A model generated the notes under the pieces. It did no database searches. It was not told the DNA's origin and worked only from the letters and a program-made list of their open reading frames with translations. From Streptomyces luteolifulvus (lineage in GTDB: Bacteria > Actinomycetota > Actinomycetes > Streptomycetales > Streptomycetaceae), in contig NZ_VZRB01000001.1 of the NCBI RefSeq assembly GCF_008806595.1, positions 341,433 to 405,432 of the forward strand: DNA of 64,000 nucleotides, written 5' to 3'. The position numbers were made by a program, and so were the translations under genes. Below are positions 24,611 to 34,692 of the stretch, piece by piece (the stretch's first letter is position 1; every line of letters starts with the position of its first letter).

Positions 24611-25533
24611 GCGCCCAGGAGCGGCTGACGGACACGCTGTACGGCGTCGGCTGGGGAGCGGTGAAAAAGCTGCCCGAGCCGGTCGCCGTACGGCTCGGCC
24701 GCGGCATCGCCGACCTCGCGTGGAAGCGGCGCGGCAAGGGCGTGCTGCGACTGGAGAGCAACTACGCGCGCGTGGTGCCCGACGCGACCGCAGAGCGCCT
24801 GGCCGAACTCTCCCGCGCGGGCATGCGCTCGTATCTGCGCTACTGGATGGAGTCCTTCCGGCTCCCCGCCTGGAGCCCCGAGCGCATAAAGGCCGGTTTC
24901 GACCCCGAGGACGTCCACCACCTCACCGACGGTCTCGCCTCCGACCGGGGCGTCATCCTCGCGCTGCCGCACATGGCGAACTGGGACCTCGCCGGAGCCT
25001 GGGTCACCACTAAGCTGGAGACGCCGTTCACGACTGTCGCGGAACGCCTCAAGCCGGAGACGCTGTACGACCGTTTCGTCGCCTACCGCGAGGGCCTCGG
25101 CATGGAGGTCCTGCCGCACAGCGGCGGCTCCGCCTTCGGCACGCTGGCGCGACGGCTGCGCGACGGCGGCCTGGTCTGCCTGGTCGCCGAGCGCGACCTG
25201 TCCGCCTCCGGCGTCGAGGTGAAGTTCTTCGGCGAGGCGACCCGGATGCCCGCCGGTCCGGCGCTGCTCGCCCAGCAGACCGGCGCCCTGCTGCTCCCGG
25301 TCACGCTCTGGTACGACGACTCACCGGTGATGCAGGGCCGGGTGCATCCCCCGATCGAGGTGCCCCGGACAGGTACGCGGGCCGAGAAGACGTCTGTCAT
25401 GACACAGGCGCTGGCCGACGCCTTCGCCACGGGGATCGCCGACCATCCGGAGGACTGGCACATGCTGCAGCGCTTGTGGCTCGCCGATCTGGAACCGCGC
25501 CCGGCGGACGTCGCCGACGAGGAGCAGCCGTGA
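24607..25533 (+). CDS. Phosphatidylinositol mannoside acyltransferase
   Basis: 308 aa; the GTG at 24607 overlaps the pgsA stop (GTGA). LpxL/HtrB-like acyltransferase with catalytic HX4D in LPHMANWD (near 121-126), and GLVCLVAERDLSASG and RMPAGPALLA blocks typical of the family. Location between pgsA and pimA matches the mycobacterial PatA gene (Rv2611c), which puts a fatty acid on the mannose of PIM at the inner face of the membrane. Its stop overlaps pimA. Confidence 0.9.
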   Translation: MSAQERLTDTLYGVGWGAVKKLPEPVAVRLGRGIADLAWKRRGKGVLRLESNYARVVPDATAERLAELSRAGMRSYLRYWMESFRLPAWSPERIKAGFDPEDVHHLTDGLASDRGVILALPHMANWDLAGAWVTTKLETPFTTVAERLKPETLYDRFVAYREGLGMEVLPHSGGSAFGTLARRLRDGGLVCLVAERDLSASGVEVKFFGEATRMPAGPALLAQQTGALLLPVTLWYDDSPVMQGRVHPPIEVPRTGTRAEKTSVMTQALADAFATGIADHPEDWHMLQRLWLADLEPRPADVADEEQP

Positions 25534-26693
25534 GGATCGGCATCGTCTGCCCGTACTCCTGGGACGTGCCGGGCGGCGTCCAGTTCCACATCCGCGATCT
25601 CGCCGAGTACTTCATCCGGCTCGGGCACGAGGTGTCCGTCCTCGCGCCCGCCGACGACGACACCCCGCTCCCGCCGTACGTCGTCTCGGCGGGCCGCGCG
25701 GTGCCGGTGCCGTACAACGGCTCGGTGGCCCGCCTGAACTTCGGCTTCCTGTCGGCGGCGCGGGTGCGGCGCTGGCTGCACGACGGCGCGTTCGACGTCA
25801 TCCACATCCACGAGCCGACGTCCCCGTCGCTCGGACTGCTGGCCTGCTGGGCCGCACAGGGCCCGATCGTCGCCACCTTCCACACCTCGAACCCGCGCTC
25901 CCGCGCCATGATCGCCGCGTACTCGATCCTCCAGGCGGCCCTGGAGAAGATCAGCGCCCGGATCGCCGTGAGCGAGTACGCCCGCCGCACCCTCGTCGAA
26001 CACCTCGGCGGCGACGCGGTGGTCATCCCGAACGGTGTCGACGTCGACTTCTTCGCGAAGGCCGAGCCCAAGGCCGAGTGGCAGGGCGACACAATCGGCT
26101 TCATAGGGCGCATCGACGAGCCCCGCAAGGGCCTGCCCGTGCTGATGAGGGCCCTGCCGAAGATCCTCGCCGAACGCCCGGGGACGCGGCTGCTGGTCGC
26201 GGGGCGCGGTGACGAGGAGGAGGCCGTCGAGAGCCTGCCGAAGGAACTGCGCGCGCGTGTGGAGTTCCTCGGCATGGTCAGCGACGAGGACAAGGCGCGT
26301 CTGCTGCGCAGCGTCGACCTGTACGTGGCACCCAACACCGGCGGCGAGAGCTTCGGGATCATCCTCGTCGAGGCGATGTCGGCCGGGGCTCCCGTCCTCG
26401 CCTCCGACCTGGACGCGTTCGCGCAGGTGCTCGACCAGGGCGCGGCGGGGGAGCTGTTCGCCAACGAGGACGCGGACGCGCTCGCCGAGGCCGCCGTACG
26501 ACTGCTCGGCGACCCCGAGCGCCGAGCCGAGCTCCGCGAGCGCGGCAGCGCCCATGTCCGGCGGTTCGACTGGTCCACGGTCGGCGCGGACATCCTGTCC
26601 GTGTACGAGACGGTGACGGACGGGACGACGGCGGTGGCGGCGGACGAGAAGACGACGGGACTGCGGGCGCGACTGGGGCTGGCGCGGGACTGA
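25530..26693 (+). CDS. pimA: Phosphatidylinositol alpha-mannosyltransferase
   Basis: 387 aa; GTG 25530 overlaps the acyltransferase stop. GT4 glycosyltransferase using GDP-mannose: N-terminal VCPYSWDVPGGVQFHIRDLA glycine-rich acceptor loop, VIPNGVD hinge, C-terminal GRIDEPRKGLPVLM and donor-site NTGGESFGIILVEAMSAG with the E(x)7E motif. It adds the first mannose of PIM on the cytoplasmic side. Cluster context and motifs agree with mycobacterial PimA. Confidence 0.92.
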   Translation: MRIGIVCPYSWDVPGGVQFHIRDLAEYFIRLGHEVSVLAPADDDTPLPPYVVSAGRAVPVPYNGSVARLNFGFLSAARVRRWLHDGAFDVIHIHEPTSPSLGLLACWAAQGPIVATFHTSNPRSRAMIAAYSILQAALEKISARIAVSEYARRTLVEHLGGDAVVIPNGVDVDFFAKAEPKAEWQGDTIGFIGRIDEPRKGLPVLMRALPKILAERPGTRLLVAGRGDEEEAVESLPKELRARVEFLGMVSDEDKARLLRSVDLYVAPNTGGESFGIILVEAMSAGAPVLASDLDAFAQVLDQGAAGELFANEDADALAEAAVRLLGDPERRAELRERGSAHVRRFDWSTVGADILSVYETVTDGTTAVAADEKTTGLRARLGLARD

Positions 26694-26758
26694 CGGGCTC
26701 TCGGGGCTCCCCCTGACACCCGGCCGGCCCGGCGGAGCGCACCTGTAGCCTGCCGCCC

Positions 26759-27310
26759 GTGACCGCAACCCTCATCTGGACCCTCGTCGCCGTAGTCGTC
26801 CTCGTCGCGATCGGCCTGTACCTGAGCTGGACGGCGGGCCGACTGGACCGGCTGCACGCCCGTATCGACGCGACGCGTGCCGCGCTCGACGCCCAGCTGC
26901 TGCGCCGCGCCTCGGTGACCCAGGAACTGGCCACTTCGGGGGTGCTCGACCCGGCCGCGTCAATCGTGCTGTACGAGGCCGCGCACGCGGCACGGCAGGC
27001 CGAGGAGGAGCAGCGGGAGGTCGCCGAGAGCGAGCTGAGCCAGGCGCTGCGGGCGGTGTTCGCGGAACCGCAGCAGGTGGAGGCGGTGCGGGAGGCGCCC
27101 GGCGGTGTGGCCGCCGCCCGGGAGCTGACCGAGGCGGTACGCCGGGTGCCGATGGCCCGGCGCTTCCACAACGACGCTGTGGGCGCCGCCCGGAGGCTGC
27201 GCGAGCACCGCAAGGTGCGCTGGTTCCGGCTGGCGGGACACGCGCCCTTCCCGATGGCGTTCGAGATGGACGACGAGCCGCCGGCGGCACTGGTGGACCG
27301 GGCGGCCTGA
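26759..27310 (+). CDS. Membrane-anchored coiled-coil protein
   Basis: 183 aa from GTG 26759. One N-terminal hydrophobic helix (about 5-24, LIWTLVAVVVLVAIGLYLSW) followed by a helical, Ala/Arg/Glu-rich cytoplasmic part with LDRLHARIDATRAALDAQLLRRA, which resembles the start of LemA-type coiled-coil proteins. No catalytic residues. Conserved between pimA and pdxS in Streptomyces; function unknown. Confidence 0.8.
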   Translation: MTATLIWTLVAVVVLVAIGLYLSWTAGRLDRLHARIDATRAALDAQLLRRASVTQELATSGVLDPAASIVLYEAAHAARQAEEEQREVAESELSQALRAVFAEPQQVEAVREAPGGVAAARELTEAVRRVPMARRFHNDAVGAARRLREHRKVRWFRLAGHAPFPMAFEMDDEPPAALVDRAA

Positions 27311-27435
27311 ACACCCGGTGACCACGCGGTGACCGCAAAACGATCCACCGGCTTCCCATTGGCCCTTGCTGTGGCCTGGTCCCCTCACGTTTCCTCGACG
27401 AGCAGAATTCCTCTCCCACTCCAGTGAGGTCACCC

Positions 27436-28347
27436 GTGTCCAGCACGCTCTCCGAAAACCAGGCCCCCGAGACCGGCACCGCCCGCGTGAAGCGCGGCAT
27501 GGCCGAGCAGCTCAAGGGCGGCGTGATCATGGACGTCGTCACGCCGGAGCAGGCGAAGATCGCCGAGGACGCGGGCGCCGTCGCGGTCATGGCGCTGGAG
27601 CGGGTCCCGGCCGACATCCGCAAGGACGGCGGCGTGGCCCGTATGTCCGACCCGGACATGATCGAGGGCATCATCAGCGCCGTCTCCATCCCGGTGATGG
27701 CCAAGTCCCGCATCGGCCACTTCGTCGAGGCCCAGGTGCTGCAGTCCCTCGGCGTCGACTACATCGACGAGTCCGAGGTCCTCACCCCGGCCGACGAGGT
27801 CAACCACTCCGACAAGTGGGCGTTCACCACCCCCTTCGTCTGCGGTGCCACCAACCTGGGCGAGGCCCTGCGCCGCATCGCCGAGGGCGCCGCGATGATC
27901 CGCTCCAAGGGCGAGGCCGGCACCGGCAACGTCGTCGAGGCGGTGCGCCACCTGCGTCAGATCAAGAACGAGATCGCCAGGCTGCGCGGCTTCGACAACC
28001 ACGAGCTGTACGCCGCCGCCAAGGAGCTGCGCGCCCCGTACGAGCTCGTCAAGGAGGTCGCCGAGCTCGGCAAGCTGCCGGTCGTGCTGTTCTCCGCCGG
28101 CGGTGTGGCCACCCCGGCCGACGCCGCGCTGATGCGCCAGCTCGGCGCCGAGGGCGTCTTCGTCGGCTCCGGCATCTTCAAGTCCGGCGACCCGGCCAAG
28201 CGTGCCGCCGCCATCGTCAAGGCGACCACCTTCTACGACGACCCGAAGATCATCGCGGAGGCGTCCCGCAACCTGGGCGAGGCCATGGTCGGCATCAACT
28301 GCGACACCCTTCCCGAGGCCGAGCGCTACGCCAACCGCGGCTGGTAA
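27436..28347 (+). CDS. pdxS: Pyridoxal 5'-phosphate synthase, synthase subunit
   Basis: 303 aa; GTG 27436 (MSSTLSENQ) with GTGAGG upstream is favoured over the GTG at 27424. (beta/alpha)8 barrel that builds PLP from ribose 5-phosphate, glyceraldehyde 3-phosphate and ammonia from PdxT. Conserved [17 protein letters not shown], the substrate lysine in [10 protein letters not shown], and the phosphate loops GEAGTGN and FSAGGVATP are present. pdxT follows after 20 bases. Confidence 0.97.
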   Translation: MSSTLSENQAPETGTARVKRGMAEQLKGGVIMDVVTPEQAKIAEDAGAVAVMALERVPADIRKDGGVARMSDPDMIEGIISAVSIPVMAKSRIGHFVEAQVLQSLGVDYIDESEVLTPADEVNHSDKWAFTTPFVCGATNLGEALRRIAEGAAMIRSKGEAGTGNVVEAVRHLRQIKNEIARLRGFDNHELYAAAKELRAPYELVKEVAELGKLPVVLFSAGGVATPADAALMRQLGAEGVFVGSGIFKSGDPAKRAAAIVKATTFYDDPKIIAEASRNLGEAMVGINCDTLPEAERYANRGW

Positions 28348-28367
28348 GGACCTCTGGTAGTCACCCC

Positions 28368-28973
28368 ATGAACACTCCTGTCATAGGCGTCCTGGCGCTC
28401 CAGGGCGACGTTCGGGAGCACCTCATCGCCCTGGCCGCGGCCGACGCCGTGGCCAGGCCGGTGCGGCGCCCCGAAGAGCTCGCCGAGGTGGACGGCCTCG
28501 TCCTCCCCGGCGGCGAGTCCACGACCATCTCCAAACTCGCCGTCCTCTTCGGCCTTATGGAACCTCTCCGCGCGCGCGTGCGGGGCGGCATGCCCGTCTA
28601 CGGCACCTGCGCGGGCATGATCATGCTCGCCGACAAGATCCTCGACCCGCGCTCGGGCCAGGAGACGATCGGCGGCATCGACATGATCGTGCGCCGCAAC
28701 GCCTTCGGGCGGCAGAACGAGTCCTTCGAAGCGGCGGTCGACGTGAAGGGCGTCCAGGGTGATCCTGTAGAGGGCGTCTTCATCCGCGCCCCCTGGGTCG
28801 AGTCCGTCGGCGCCGAGGCCGAGGTGCTCGCCGAGCACGACGGCCATATCGTCGCGGTCCGCCAGGGCAACGCGCTGGCCACGTCGTTCCACCCGGAGCT
28901 GACCGGCGACCACCGCGTGCACCGCCTGTTCGTCGACATGGTGCGCGCCGATCGGATACCGGAGTCCTTGTAG
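28368..28973 (+). CDS. pdxT: Pyridoxal 5'-phosphate synthase, glutaminase subunit
   Basis: 201 aa from ATG 28368. Class I amidotransferase that releases ammonia from glutamine for PdxS. Triad: Cys in YGTCAGM (near 84), His and Glu in SFHPELTGD (near 180); oxyanion LPGGESTT at 47-54. Full length. Cotranscribed with pdxS. Confidence 0.97.
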   Translation: MNTPVIGVLALQGDVREHLIALAAADAVARPVRRPEELAEVDGLVLPGGESTTISKLAVLFGLMEPLRARVRGGMPVYGTCAGMIMLADKILDPRSGQETIGGIDMIVRRNAFGRQNESFEAAVDVKGVQGDPVEGVFIRAPWVESVGAEAEVLAEHDGHIVAVRQGNALATSFHPELTGDHRVHRLFVDMVRADRIPESL

Positions 28974-29021
28974 GATCTCTGGAGTTCGTACAGAGATGGG
29001 TTACGCGAAGGAGACAGGCAG

Positions 29022-29774
29022 ATGTCCGGCCACTCTAAATGGGCCACGACGAAGCACAAGAAGGCCGTGATCGACGCCAAGCGCGGCAAGCTCTTCGCGA
29101 AGCTCATCAAGAACATCGAGGTCGCGGCGCGCATGGGCGGCGTCGACCTCGACGGCAACCCGACGCTCTACGACGCCGTCCAGAAGGCCAAGAAGCAGTC
29201 GGTCCCGAACAAGAACATCGACTCCGCGATCAAGCGCGGTGGCGGTCTCGAGGCGGGCGGCGCCGACTACGAGACGATCATGTACGAGGGCTACGGCCCC
29301 AACGGTGTCGCGGTGCTCATCGAGTGCCTCACCGACAACCGCAACCGCGCCGCCTCCGACGTCCGTGTCGCCATGACCCGCAACGGCGGCTCCATGGCCG
29401 ACCCGGGCTCGGTGTCGTACCTCTTCAACCGCAAGGGCGTCGTCATCGTCCCCAAGGGCGAGCTGAGCGAGGACGACGTCCTCGGTGCCGTCCTGGACGC
29501 GGGCGCCGAGGAGGTCAACGACCTCGGTGAGTCCTTCGAGGTGCTCAGCGAGGCCACCGACCTGGTCGCGGTCCGCACCGCCCTCCAGGACGCCGGGATC
29601 GACTACGACTCCGCCGAGGCCAACTTCGTCCCGACCATGCAGATCGAGCTGGACGAGGACGGCGCCAAGAAGATCTTCAAGCTGATCGACGCGCTCGAGG
29701 ACAGCGACGACGTGCAGAACGTCTTCGCCAACTTCGACGTCAGCGACGACATCATGGAGAAGGTCGACGCGTAA
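29022..29774 (+). CDS. yebC: YebC/PmpR-family protein
   Basis: 250 aa from ATG 29022 with GAAGGAG upstream. Begins with the family signature [22 protein letters not shown] and shows the full three-domain length. Family members act as DNA-binding regulators in some bacteria and, more recently, as ribosome-associated factors that help translate difficult proline stretches. Which applies here is unknown. TAGGAT at 28971-28976 is a possible -10. Followed by a strong terminator before ruvC, so transcribed apart from ruvCAB. Confidence 0.95.
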   Translation: MSGHSKWATTKHKKAVIDAKRGKLFAKLIKNIEVAARMGGVDLDGNPTLYDAVQKAKKQSVPNKNIDSAIKRGGGLEAGGADYETIMYEGYGPNGVAVLIECLTDNRNRAASDVRVAMTRNGGSMADPGSVSYLFNRKGVVIVPKGELSEDDVLGAVLDAGAEEVNDLGESFEVLSEATDLVAVRTALQDAGIDYDSAEANFVPTMQIELDEDGAKKIFKLIDALEDSDDVQNVFANFDVSDDIMEKVDA

Positions 29775-29798
29775 CGCTGCCGCGAGCTGTACGGCTCA

Positions 29799-29830
29799 AC
29801 GGGCCGACGGGACTTGACCCGTCGGCCCGT
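29799..29830 (+). terminator. Terminator after yebC
   Basis: ACGGGCCGACGGG (29799-29811) pairs perfectly with CCCGTCGGCCCGT (29818-29830) around ACTTGA. Confidence 0.85.
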
Positions 29831-29857
29831 CGCGTTGTCGGGCGTCGCTGGCGGCCG

Positions 29858-29880
29858 TTGTCGGTGGCACCGGATAGCCT
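29858..29880 (+). promoter_or_regulatory. PafBC-type DNA-damage promoter of ruvCAB
   Basis: TTGTCGGTG (29858-29866), eight bases, TAGCCT (29875-29880): exact match to TTGTCRGTG-N8-TANNNT. It lies 33 bases before the ruvC start and just after the yebC terminator, so ruvCAB should be damage-inducible independently of LexA. Confidence 0.75.
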
Positions 29881-29912
29881 GCACAAACAGGCGATCGAAG
29901 GGAGGGGAGCGC

Positions 29913-30443
29913 GTGCGCGTACTCGGGGTGGACCCCGGACTCACGCGATGCGGAGTCGGCGTCGTCGAGGGGGTCCCCGGCCGGCCGCTCACCATGCTGG
30001 GCGTCGGTGTCGTACGGACGCCGGTGGACGCCGAGTTGGGCCGGCGCCTCGTCGCCATCGAGCAGGGCATCGAGGCGTGGCTGGACGAGCACCGGCCCGA
30101 ATTCGTCGCCGTGGAACGGGTGTTCAGCCAGCACAACGTACGGACCGTGATGGGCACCGCCCAGGCCAGCGCCGTCGCCATGCTCTGCGCCGCCCGGCGC
30201 GGCATCCCCGTCGCCCTGCACACCCCCAGCGAGGTCAAGGCCGCCGTCACCGGCAGCGGCCGCGCCGACAAGGCCCAGGTCGGTGCGATGGTGACCCGTC
30301 TGCTGCGGCTGAGCGCACCGCCGAGGCCCGCCGACGCCGCCGACGCCCTGGCGCTCGCCATCTGCCACATCTGGCGCGCCCCTGCCCAGAACCGACTCCA
30401 GCAGGCGGTCGCCCTGCACACATCGAAAGGCCGTACGGGATGA
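29913..30443 (+). CDS. ruvC: Holliday junction endonuclease RuvC
   Basis: 176 aa from GTG 29913 with GGGAGGGGAG upstream. Resolves four-way junctions by paired nicks. The four acidic active-site residues are in place: Asp7 (GVDPGL), Glu68 (AVERVF), Asp141 and Asp144 (PADAADALA). Stop overlaps the ruvA start by four bases. Confidence 0.97.
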   Translation: MRVLGVDPGLTRCGVGVVEGVPGRPLTMLGVGVVRTPVDAELGRRLVAIEQGIEAWLDEHRPEFVAVERVFSQHNVRTVMGTAQASAVAMLCAARRGIPVALHTPSEVKAAVTGSGRADKAQVGAMVTRLLRLSAPPRPADAADALALAICHIWRAPAQNRLQQAVALHTSKGRTG

Positions 30444-31045
30444 TCGCCTTCGTGAGCGGTCCGGTCGCCGCCCTCGCCCCGGACTCCGCCGTGGTCGAGG
30501 TGGGCGGGATCGGCATCGCTGTCCAGTGCACCCCGGGCACCCTCTCCGGGCTGCGCAGGGGACAGCCGACCAGGCTGGCCACATCCCTCGTGGTGCGCGA
30601 GGACTCGCTGACCCTCTACGGCTTCGCGGACGACGACGAACGCCAGACCTTCGAACTGCTGCAGACCGCCAGCGGCGTCGGACCCCGCCTCGCCCAGGCC
30701 ATGCTGGCGGTGCACAGCCCGGACGCCCTGCGCCGCGCCGTCGCGACCGGCGACGAGAAGGCGCTGACCGCCGTCCCCGGCATCGGCAAGAAAGGCGCCC
30801 AGAAGCTTCTGCTGGACCTGAAGGACCGGCTCGGCGAGCCCCTCGGCGCCCCCGCGGTCGGCGTCCCGGTCACCCAGGGCTGGCGCGACCAGCTGCACGC
30901 CGCCCTGATCGGCCTGGGGTACGCGACCCGCGAGGCCGACGAGGCCGTGTCCGCCGTGGCCCCCCAGGCGGAGGCGGCCGGCGGCACGCCCCAGGTGGGC
31001 CATCTGCTGAAGGCCGCCCTGCAGACCCTGAACCGCGCCCGCTGA
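30440..31045 (+). CDS. ruvA: Holliday junction DNA helicase subunit RuvA
   Basis: 201 aa from ATG 30440 (MIAFVSGPV). Binds the junction and loads RuvB. OB-fold domain 1-65, then two helix-hairpin-helix motifs ([17 protein letters not shown] and [17 protein letters not shown]), and a C-terminal RuvB-binding domain with [15 protein letters not shown]. Complete. 21 bases before ruvB. Confidence 0.97.
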   Translation: MIAFVSGPVAALAPDSAVVEVGGIGIAVQCTPGTLSGLRRGQPTRLATSLVVREDSLTLYGFADDDERQTFELLQTASGVGPRLAQAMLAVHSPDALRRAVATGDEKALTAVPGIGKKGAQKLLLDLKDRLGEPLGAPAVGVPVTQGWRDQLHAALIGLGYATREADEAVSAVAPQAEAAGGTPQVGHLLKAALQTLNRAR

Positions 31046-31066
31046 CCGACCACCCCCGAGGCACAC

Positions 31067-32137
31067 ATGAACTGGGACGACACGACCGACACCTCCGCCG
31101 CCGAGCGGCTCGTCGGCGCGTCAGCCGACCGCGAGGACCAGGCCGTCGAGGCCGCGCTGCGGCCCAAGGACCTGGACGAGTTCATCGGCCAGGAGAAGGT
31201 CCGCGAACAGCTCGACCTGGTCCTGCGCGCCGCACGCGCGCGTGGCGCCACCGCCGACCACGTCCTGCTCTCCGGTGCCCCCGGCCTCGGCAAGACCACC
31301 CTCTCGATGATCATCGCGGCCGAGATGGGCGCCCCGATCCGTATCACCAGCGGCCCGGCCATCCAGCACGCCGGTGACCTCGCGGCGATCCTGTCCTCGC
31401 TCCAGGAGGGCGAGGTCCTCTTCCTCGACGAGATCCACCGCATGTCGCGGCCCGCCGAGGAGATGCTCTACATGGCGATGGAGGACTTCCGCGTCGACGT
31501 GATCGTCGGCAAGGGCCCCGGCGCCACCGCCATCCCCCTCGAACTGCCCCCGTTCACCCTGGTGGGCGCCACCACCCGGGCGGGCCTGCTGCCGCCCCCG
31601 CTGCGCGACCGCTTCGGCTTCACCGCGCACATGGAGTTCTACGAGCCCACCGAGCTGGAGCGGGTCATCCACCGCTCCGCGAACCTGCTCGACGTCGAGA
31701 TCGAGGCCGACGGCGCCGCCGAGATCGCCGGCCGCTCCCGCGGCACGCCCCGTATCGCCAACCGTCTGCTGCGCCGCGTACGCGACTACGCCCAGGTCAA
31801 GGCCGACGGACTCATCACCCGGGACATCGCGGCGGCGGCCCTCGCGGTCTACGAGGTCGACGCCCGCGGCCTCGACCGCCTCGACCGGGCCGTCCTGGAG
31901 GCCCTGCTCAAGCTGTTCGGCGGCGGCCCGGTCGGCCTGTCCACCCTCGCCGTCGCGGTGGGGGAGGAGCGCGAGACCGTGGAGGAGGTGGCCGAGCCCT
32001 TCCTCGTGCGGGAGGGGCTGCTGGCCCGCACCCCGCGCGGGCGCGTCGCCACTCCCGCAGCATGGGCGCACCTGGGTCTCACTCCGCCCCGCGCGTCACA
32101 CACGGGAAACGGACAACAGGACCTGTTCGGGGCGTGA
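31067..32137 (+). CDS. ruvB: Holliday junction DNA helicase ATPase RuvB
   Basis: 356 aa from ATG 31067. AAA+ motor that drives branch migration with RuvA. Walker [12 protein letters not shown], Walker [10 protein letters not shown], sensor 1 VGATTRAG, and the C-terminal winged helix with [18 protein letters not shown]. Complete, third gene of ruvCAB. Confidence 0.98.
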   Translation: MNWDDTTDTSAAERLVGASADREDQAVEAALRPKDLDEFIGQEKVREQLDLVLRAARARGATADHVLLSGAPGLGKTTLSMIIAAEMGAPIRITSGPAIQHAGDLAAILSSLQEGEVLFLDEIHRMSRPAEEMLYMAMEDFRVDVIVGKGPGATAIPLELPPFTLVGATTRAGLLPPPLRDRFGFTAHMEFYEPTELERVIHRSANLLDVEIEADGAAEIAGRSRGTPRIANRLLRRVRDYAQVKADGLITRDIAAAALAVYEVDARGLDRLDRAVLEALLKLFGGGPVGLSTLAVAVGEERETVEEVAEPFLVREGLLARTPRGRVATPAAWAHLGLTPPRASHTGNGQQDLFGA

Positions 32138-32184
32138 CGGCGAGGGCATTCGCCCGGTCAGGAACCCAGGTGCCATGCTGAGCG

Positions 32185-32214
32185 TTGTTCCATGCGCGTG
32201 GACTCGCTTAGACT
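32185..32214 (+). promoter_or_regulatory. Promoter of the yajC-secDF unit
   Basis: TTGTTC (32185-32190), 18 bp, TAGACT (32209-32214). Predicted start of transcription near 32221, leaving a leader of about 80 bases before yajC. Confidence 0.5.
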
Positions 32215-32301
32215 CCGCCGATGCCGCCATTGTCGGCGGCAAACAAACCCCCATCCAACAGGCCGCTCACCTCCGCGGTCGTGCGAAGGAAAATCCGTCC
32301 C

Positions 32302-32790
32302 GTGAATAACATCGGCATGCTCCTCCCGTTCATCGTGCTCATCGGGGCCATGTTCCTGATGACCCGGTCGGCCAAGCGCAAGCAGCAGCAGGCCACGGAG
32401 ATGCGGAACCAATTGCAGCCCGGCAGTGGCGTCCGCACCATCGGGGGCATGTACGCGACGGTCAAGGAAGTCAACGAGGACACCGTCCTCCTCGACGCCG
32501 GGCCGGGCGTCGAGCTCCTCTTCGCCAAGAACGCGATCGGTGCCGTCCTCAGCGACGACGAGTACAACCGCATCGTCCACGGCATCGAGCACGACCTGAA
32601 GTCCGACACCGACGTCGTCCCGAACGACGCCTCCTCCCTCACCGAGTCCGACGACTCCGCCGACGACGCTGCCGCCGCCTCCGACGACAAGTCCGTCGAC
32701 CTCGGCAAGAAGGAGACCGCCGACGAGTCGGCCGAGGCGAAGCAGGACGACGAGCCGAAGAAGGCCGACGGCGACTCCGACGCGAAGTAG
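32302..32790 (+). CDS. yajC: Sec translocon accessory protein YajC
   Basis: 162 aa from GTG 32302 with GAAGGA upstream. One N-terminal transmembrane helix (MLLPFIVLIGAMFLMT), then the small YajC domain with GSGVRTIGGMYATVKEV. A long acidic Asp/Ser/Lys tail (105-162), typical of actinomycetes, lies in the cytoplasm. Partner of SecD and SecF, which follow. Confidence 0.93.
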   Translation: MNNIGMLLPFIVLIGAMFLMTRSAKRKQQQATEMRNQLQPGSGVRTIGGMYATVKEVNEDTVLLDAGPGVELLFAKNAIGAVLSDDEYNRIVHGIEHDLKSDTDVVPNDASSLTESDDSADDAAAASDDKSVDLGKKETADESAEAKQDDEPKKADGDSDAK

Positions 32791-32921
32791 CCGCACTCCG
32801 GGGCGCGCGGGCGGGCTCCGCGCGCCCAGGAGCATGCGCAGCTCGCACGGGATCCCGACACATGTCATGGCCGCCCGCCCGCAGACCAGGCGCGCGGCGG
32901 CCCGAGAGGGAGTACGAGAAG

Positions 32922-34691
32922 GTGGCAGCACCTAAAAAGGGCCGGAGCGCGAGCGCCCACAGCAAGCCGGGGCGCTCGCTGGCCCTGATCCTGATCGCCA
33001 TCGTGGCGCTCACCGGGGGAATGTTCGCCTCCGGACACACCACTCCGCGCCTCGGCATCGATCTTGCCGGCGGTACGAGCATCACGCTCCGGGCGGTCCC
33101 GGAGGCGGGCCAGGAATCCGCGATCAACAAGACCAACATGGACACCGCGGTCGACATCATGAACCGCCGTGTCAATGGTCTCGGTGTCTCGGAAGCCGAG
33201 GTTCAGACCCAGGGCACCAGGAACATCATCGTCAACATCCCCAAGGGCACGAACTCCAAGGAGGCGCGGCAGCAGGTCGGCACCACCGCCAAGCTGTACT
33301 TCCGCCCGGTGATCGCCACCGAGATCTCCGGTGGCCCCGCGACGGCGAGCCCCTCGCCGAGCGCCTCCAGCAGTGCCTCGGGCAAGGCCACCGACAAGGC
33401 CACCGACAAGGCGACCTCGTCCTCGTCTCCCTCCGGCTCCGCGACCCCGTCGGCGACCTCCACCACGCAGGGGCGCGCCGTCACCGACGCCCTGAAGGCC
33501 GACAGCTCGCCCTCCGCGAGCGGCTCCGGCTCCGCGAGCCCCTCCCCGTCCGCGAGCGGCAGCTCCGCCGCCGACGCGGGCGCCGCCAAGCTCCAGGCGC
33601 AGTACGCCGCGCTCGACTGCTCCAAGAAGTCCGCCCGCGCCACCGCCGGCAAGGGCGCCAAGCCCAGCGACACCACCGTCGCCTGCGGCCAGAACTCGCA
33701 GGGCCAGTGGCAGAAGTACATCCTCGGCCCGGCCGCGGTCGACGGCACGGACGTCAAGAAGGCCCAGGCCGTCTTCGACACGCAGACCGCCGCGGGCTGG
33801 ACGGTCACCATGAACTTCACGTCCAGCGGCGGCAAGAAGTTCGCGGACATCACCGGCAAGCTGGCCCAGAACCAGTCCCCGCAGAACCAGTTCGCCATCG
33901 TCCTCGACGGAGAGGTCGTCTCCGACCCGTTCGTCAGGGAGGCGCTGACCGGCGGCAACGCGGAGATCTCCGGCAACTTCGACCAGCAGGAGGCCCAGGG
34001 CCTCGCCAACATGCTGTCGTACGGCGCCCTGCCGCTGACCTTCAAGGAGGACAGCGTCACCACGGTGACCGCCGCCCTCGGCGGTGAGCAGCTGCACGCC
34101 GGTCTGATCGCGGGCGCGATCGGCCTCGCACTGGTCGTCCTCTACCTGCTGATCTTCTACCGCGGCCTGTCGGTCATCGCCATTCCCTCGCTGCTGGTCT
34201 CCGCGATCCTCACGTACGTGATCATGGCGCTGCTCGGCCCGACCATCGGCTTCGCGCTGAACCTGCCGGCCGTCTGCGGTGCGATCGTCGCGATCGGCAT
34301 CACCGCGGACTCGTTCATCGTGTTCTTCGAACGCATCCGGGACGAGATCCGCGAGGGCCGCTCGCTGCGCCCCGCCGTCGAGCGGGCCTGGCCGCGCGCC
34401 CGGCGCACCATCCTGGTGTCCGACTTCGTGTCGTTCCTCGCCGCCGCGGTGCTGTTCATCGTCACGGTCGGCAAGGTCCAGGGCTTCGCGTTCACGCTCG
34501 GTCTGACCACCGTGCTCGACGTGGTCGTGGTCTTCCTCTTCACCAAGCCGCTGATGACGATCCTGGCCCGCAAGAAGTTCTTCGCGAACGGCCACAAGTG
34601 GTCCGGCCTCGACCCGAAGGCACTGGGCGCCAAGCCTCCTCTGCGCCGTACCCGCCGTCCCCACGCCCCCGTCGACCCGAAGGAGGCGTGA
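32922..34691 (+). CDS. secD: Protein translocase subunit SecD
   Basis: 589 aa from GTG 32922, GAGGGAG ten bases upstream. Proton-driven membrane protein that helps pull secreted proteins outward. First helix ALILIAIVALTGGMF, the signature LGIDLAGGTSITL, P1 domain, and five C-terminal helices with GADS-region NLPAVCGAIVAIGITADSFIVFFERIRDE. A Ser/Ala/Lys-rich insertion of about 85 residues (137-223) interrupts the extracytoplasmic P1 domain. secF starts one base after the stop. Confidence 0.97.
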   Translation: MAAPKKGRSASAHSKPGRSLALILIAIVALTGGMFASGHTTPRLGIDLAGGTSITLRAVPEAGQESAINKTNMDTAVDIMNRRVNGLGVSEAEVQTQGTRNIIVNIPKGTNSKEARQQVGTTAKLYFRPVIATEISGGPATASPSPSASSSASGKATDKATDKATSSSSPSGSATPSATSTTQGRAVTDALKADSSPSASGSGSASPSPSASGSSAADAGAAKLQAQYAALDCSKKSARATAGKGAKPSDTTVACGQNSQGQWQKYILGPAAVDGTDVKKAQAVFDTQTAAGWTVTMNFTSSGGKKFADITGKLAQNQSPQNQFAIVLDGEVVSDPFVREALTGGNAEISGNFDQQEAQGLANMLSYGALPLTFKEDSVTTVTAALGGEQLHAGLIAGAIGLALVVLYLLIFYRGLSVIAIPSLLVSAILTYVIMALLGPTIGFALNLPAVCGAIVAIGITADSFIVFFERIRDEIREGRSLRPAVERAWPRARRTILVSDFVSFLAAAVLFIVTVGKVQGFAFTLGLTTVLDVVVVFLFTKPLMTILARKKFFANGHKWSGLDPKALGAKPPLRRTRRPHAPVDPKEA

Positions 34692-34692
34692 G

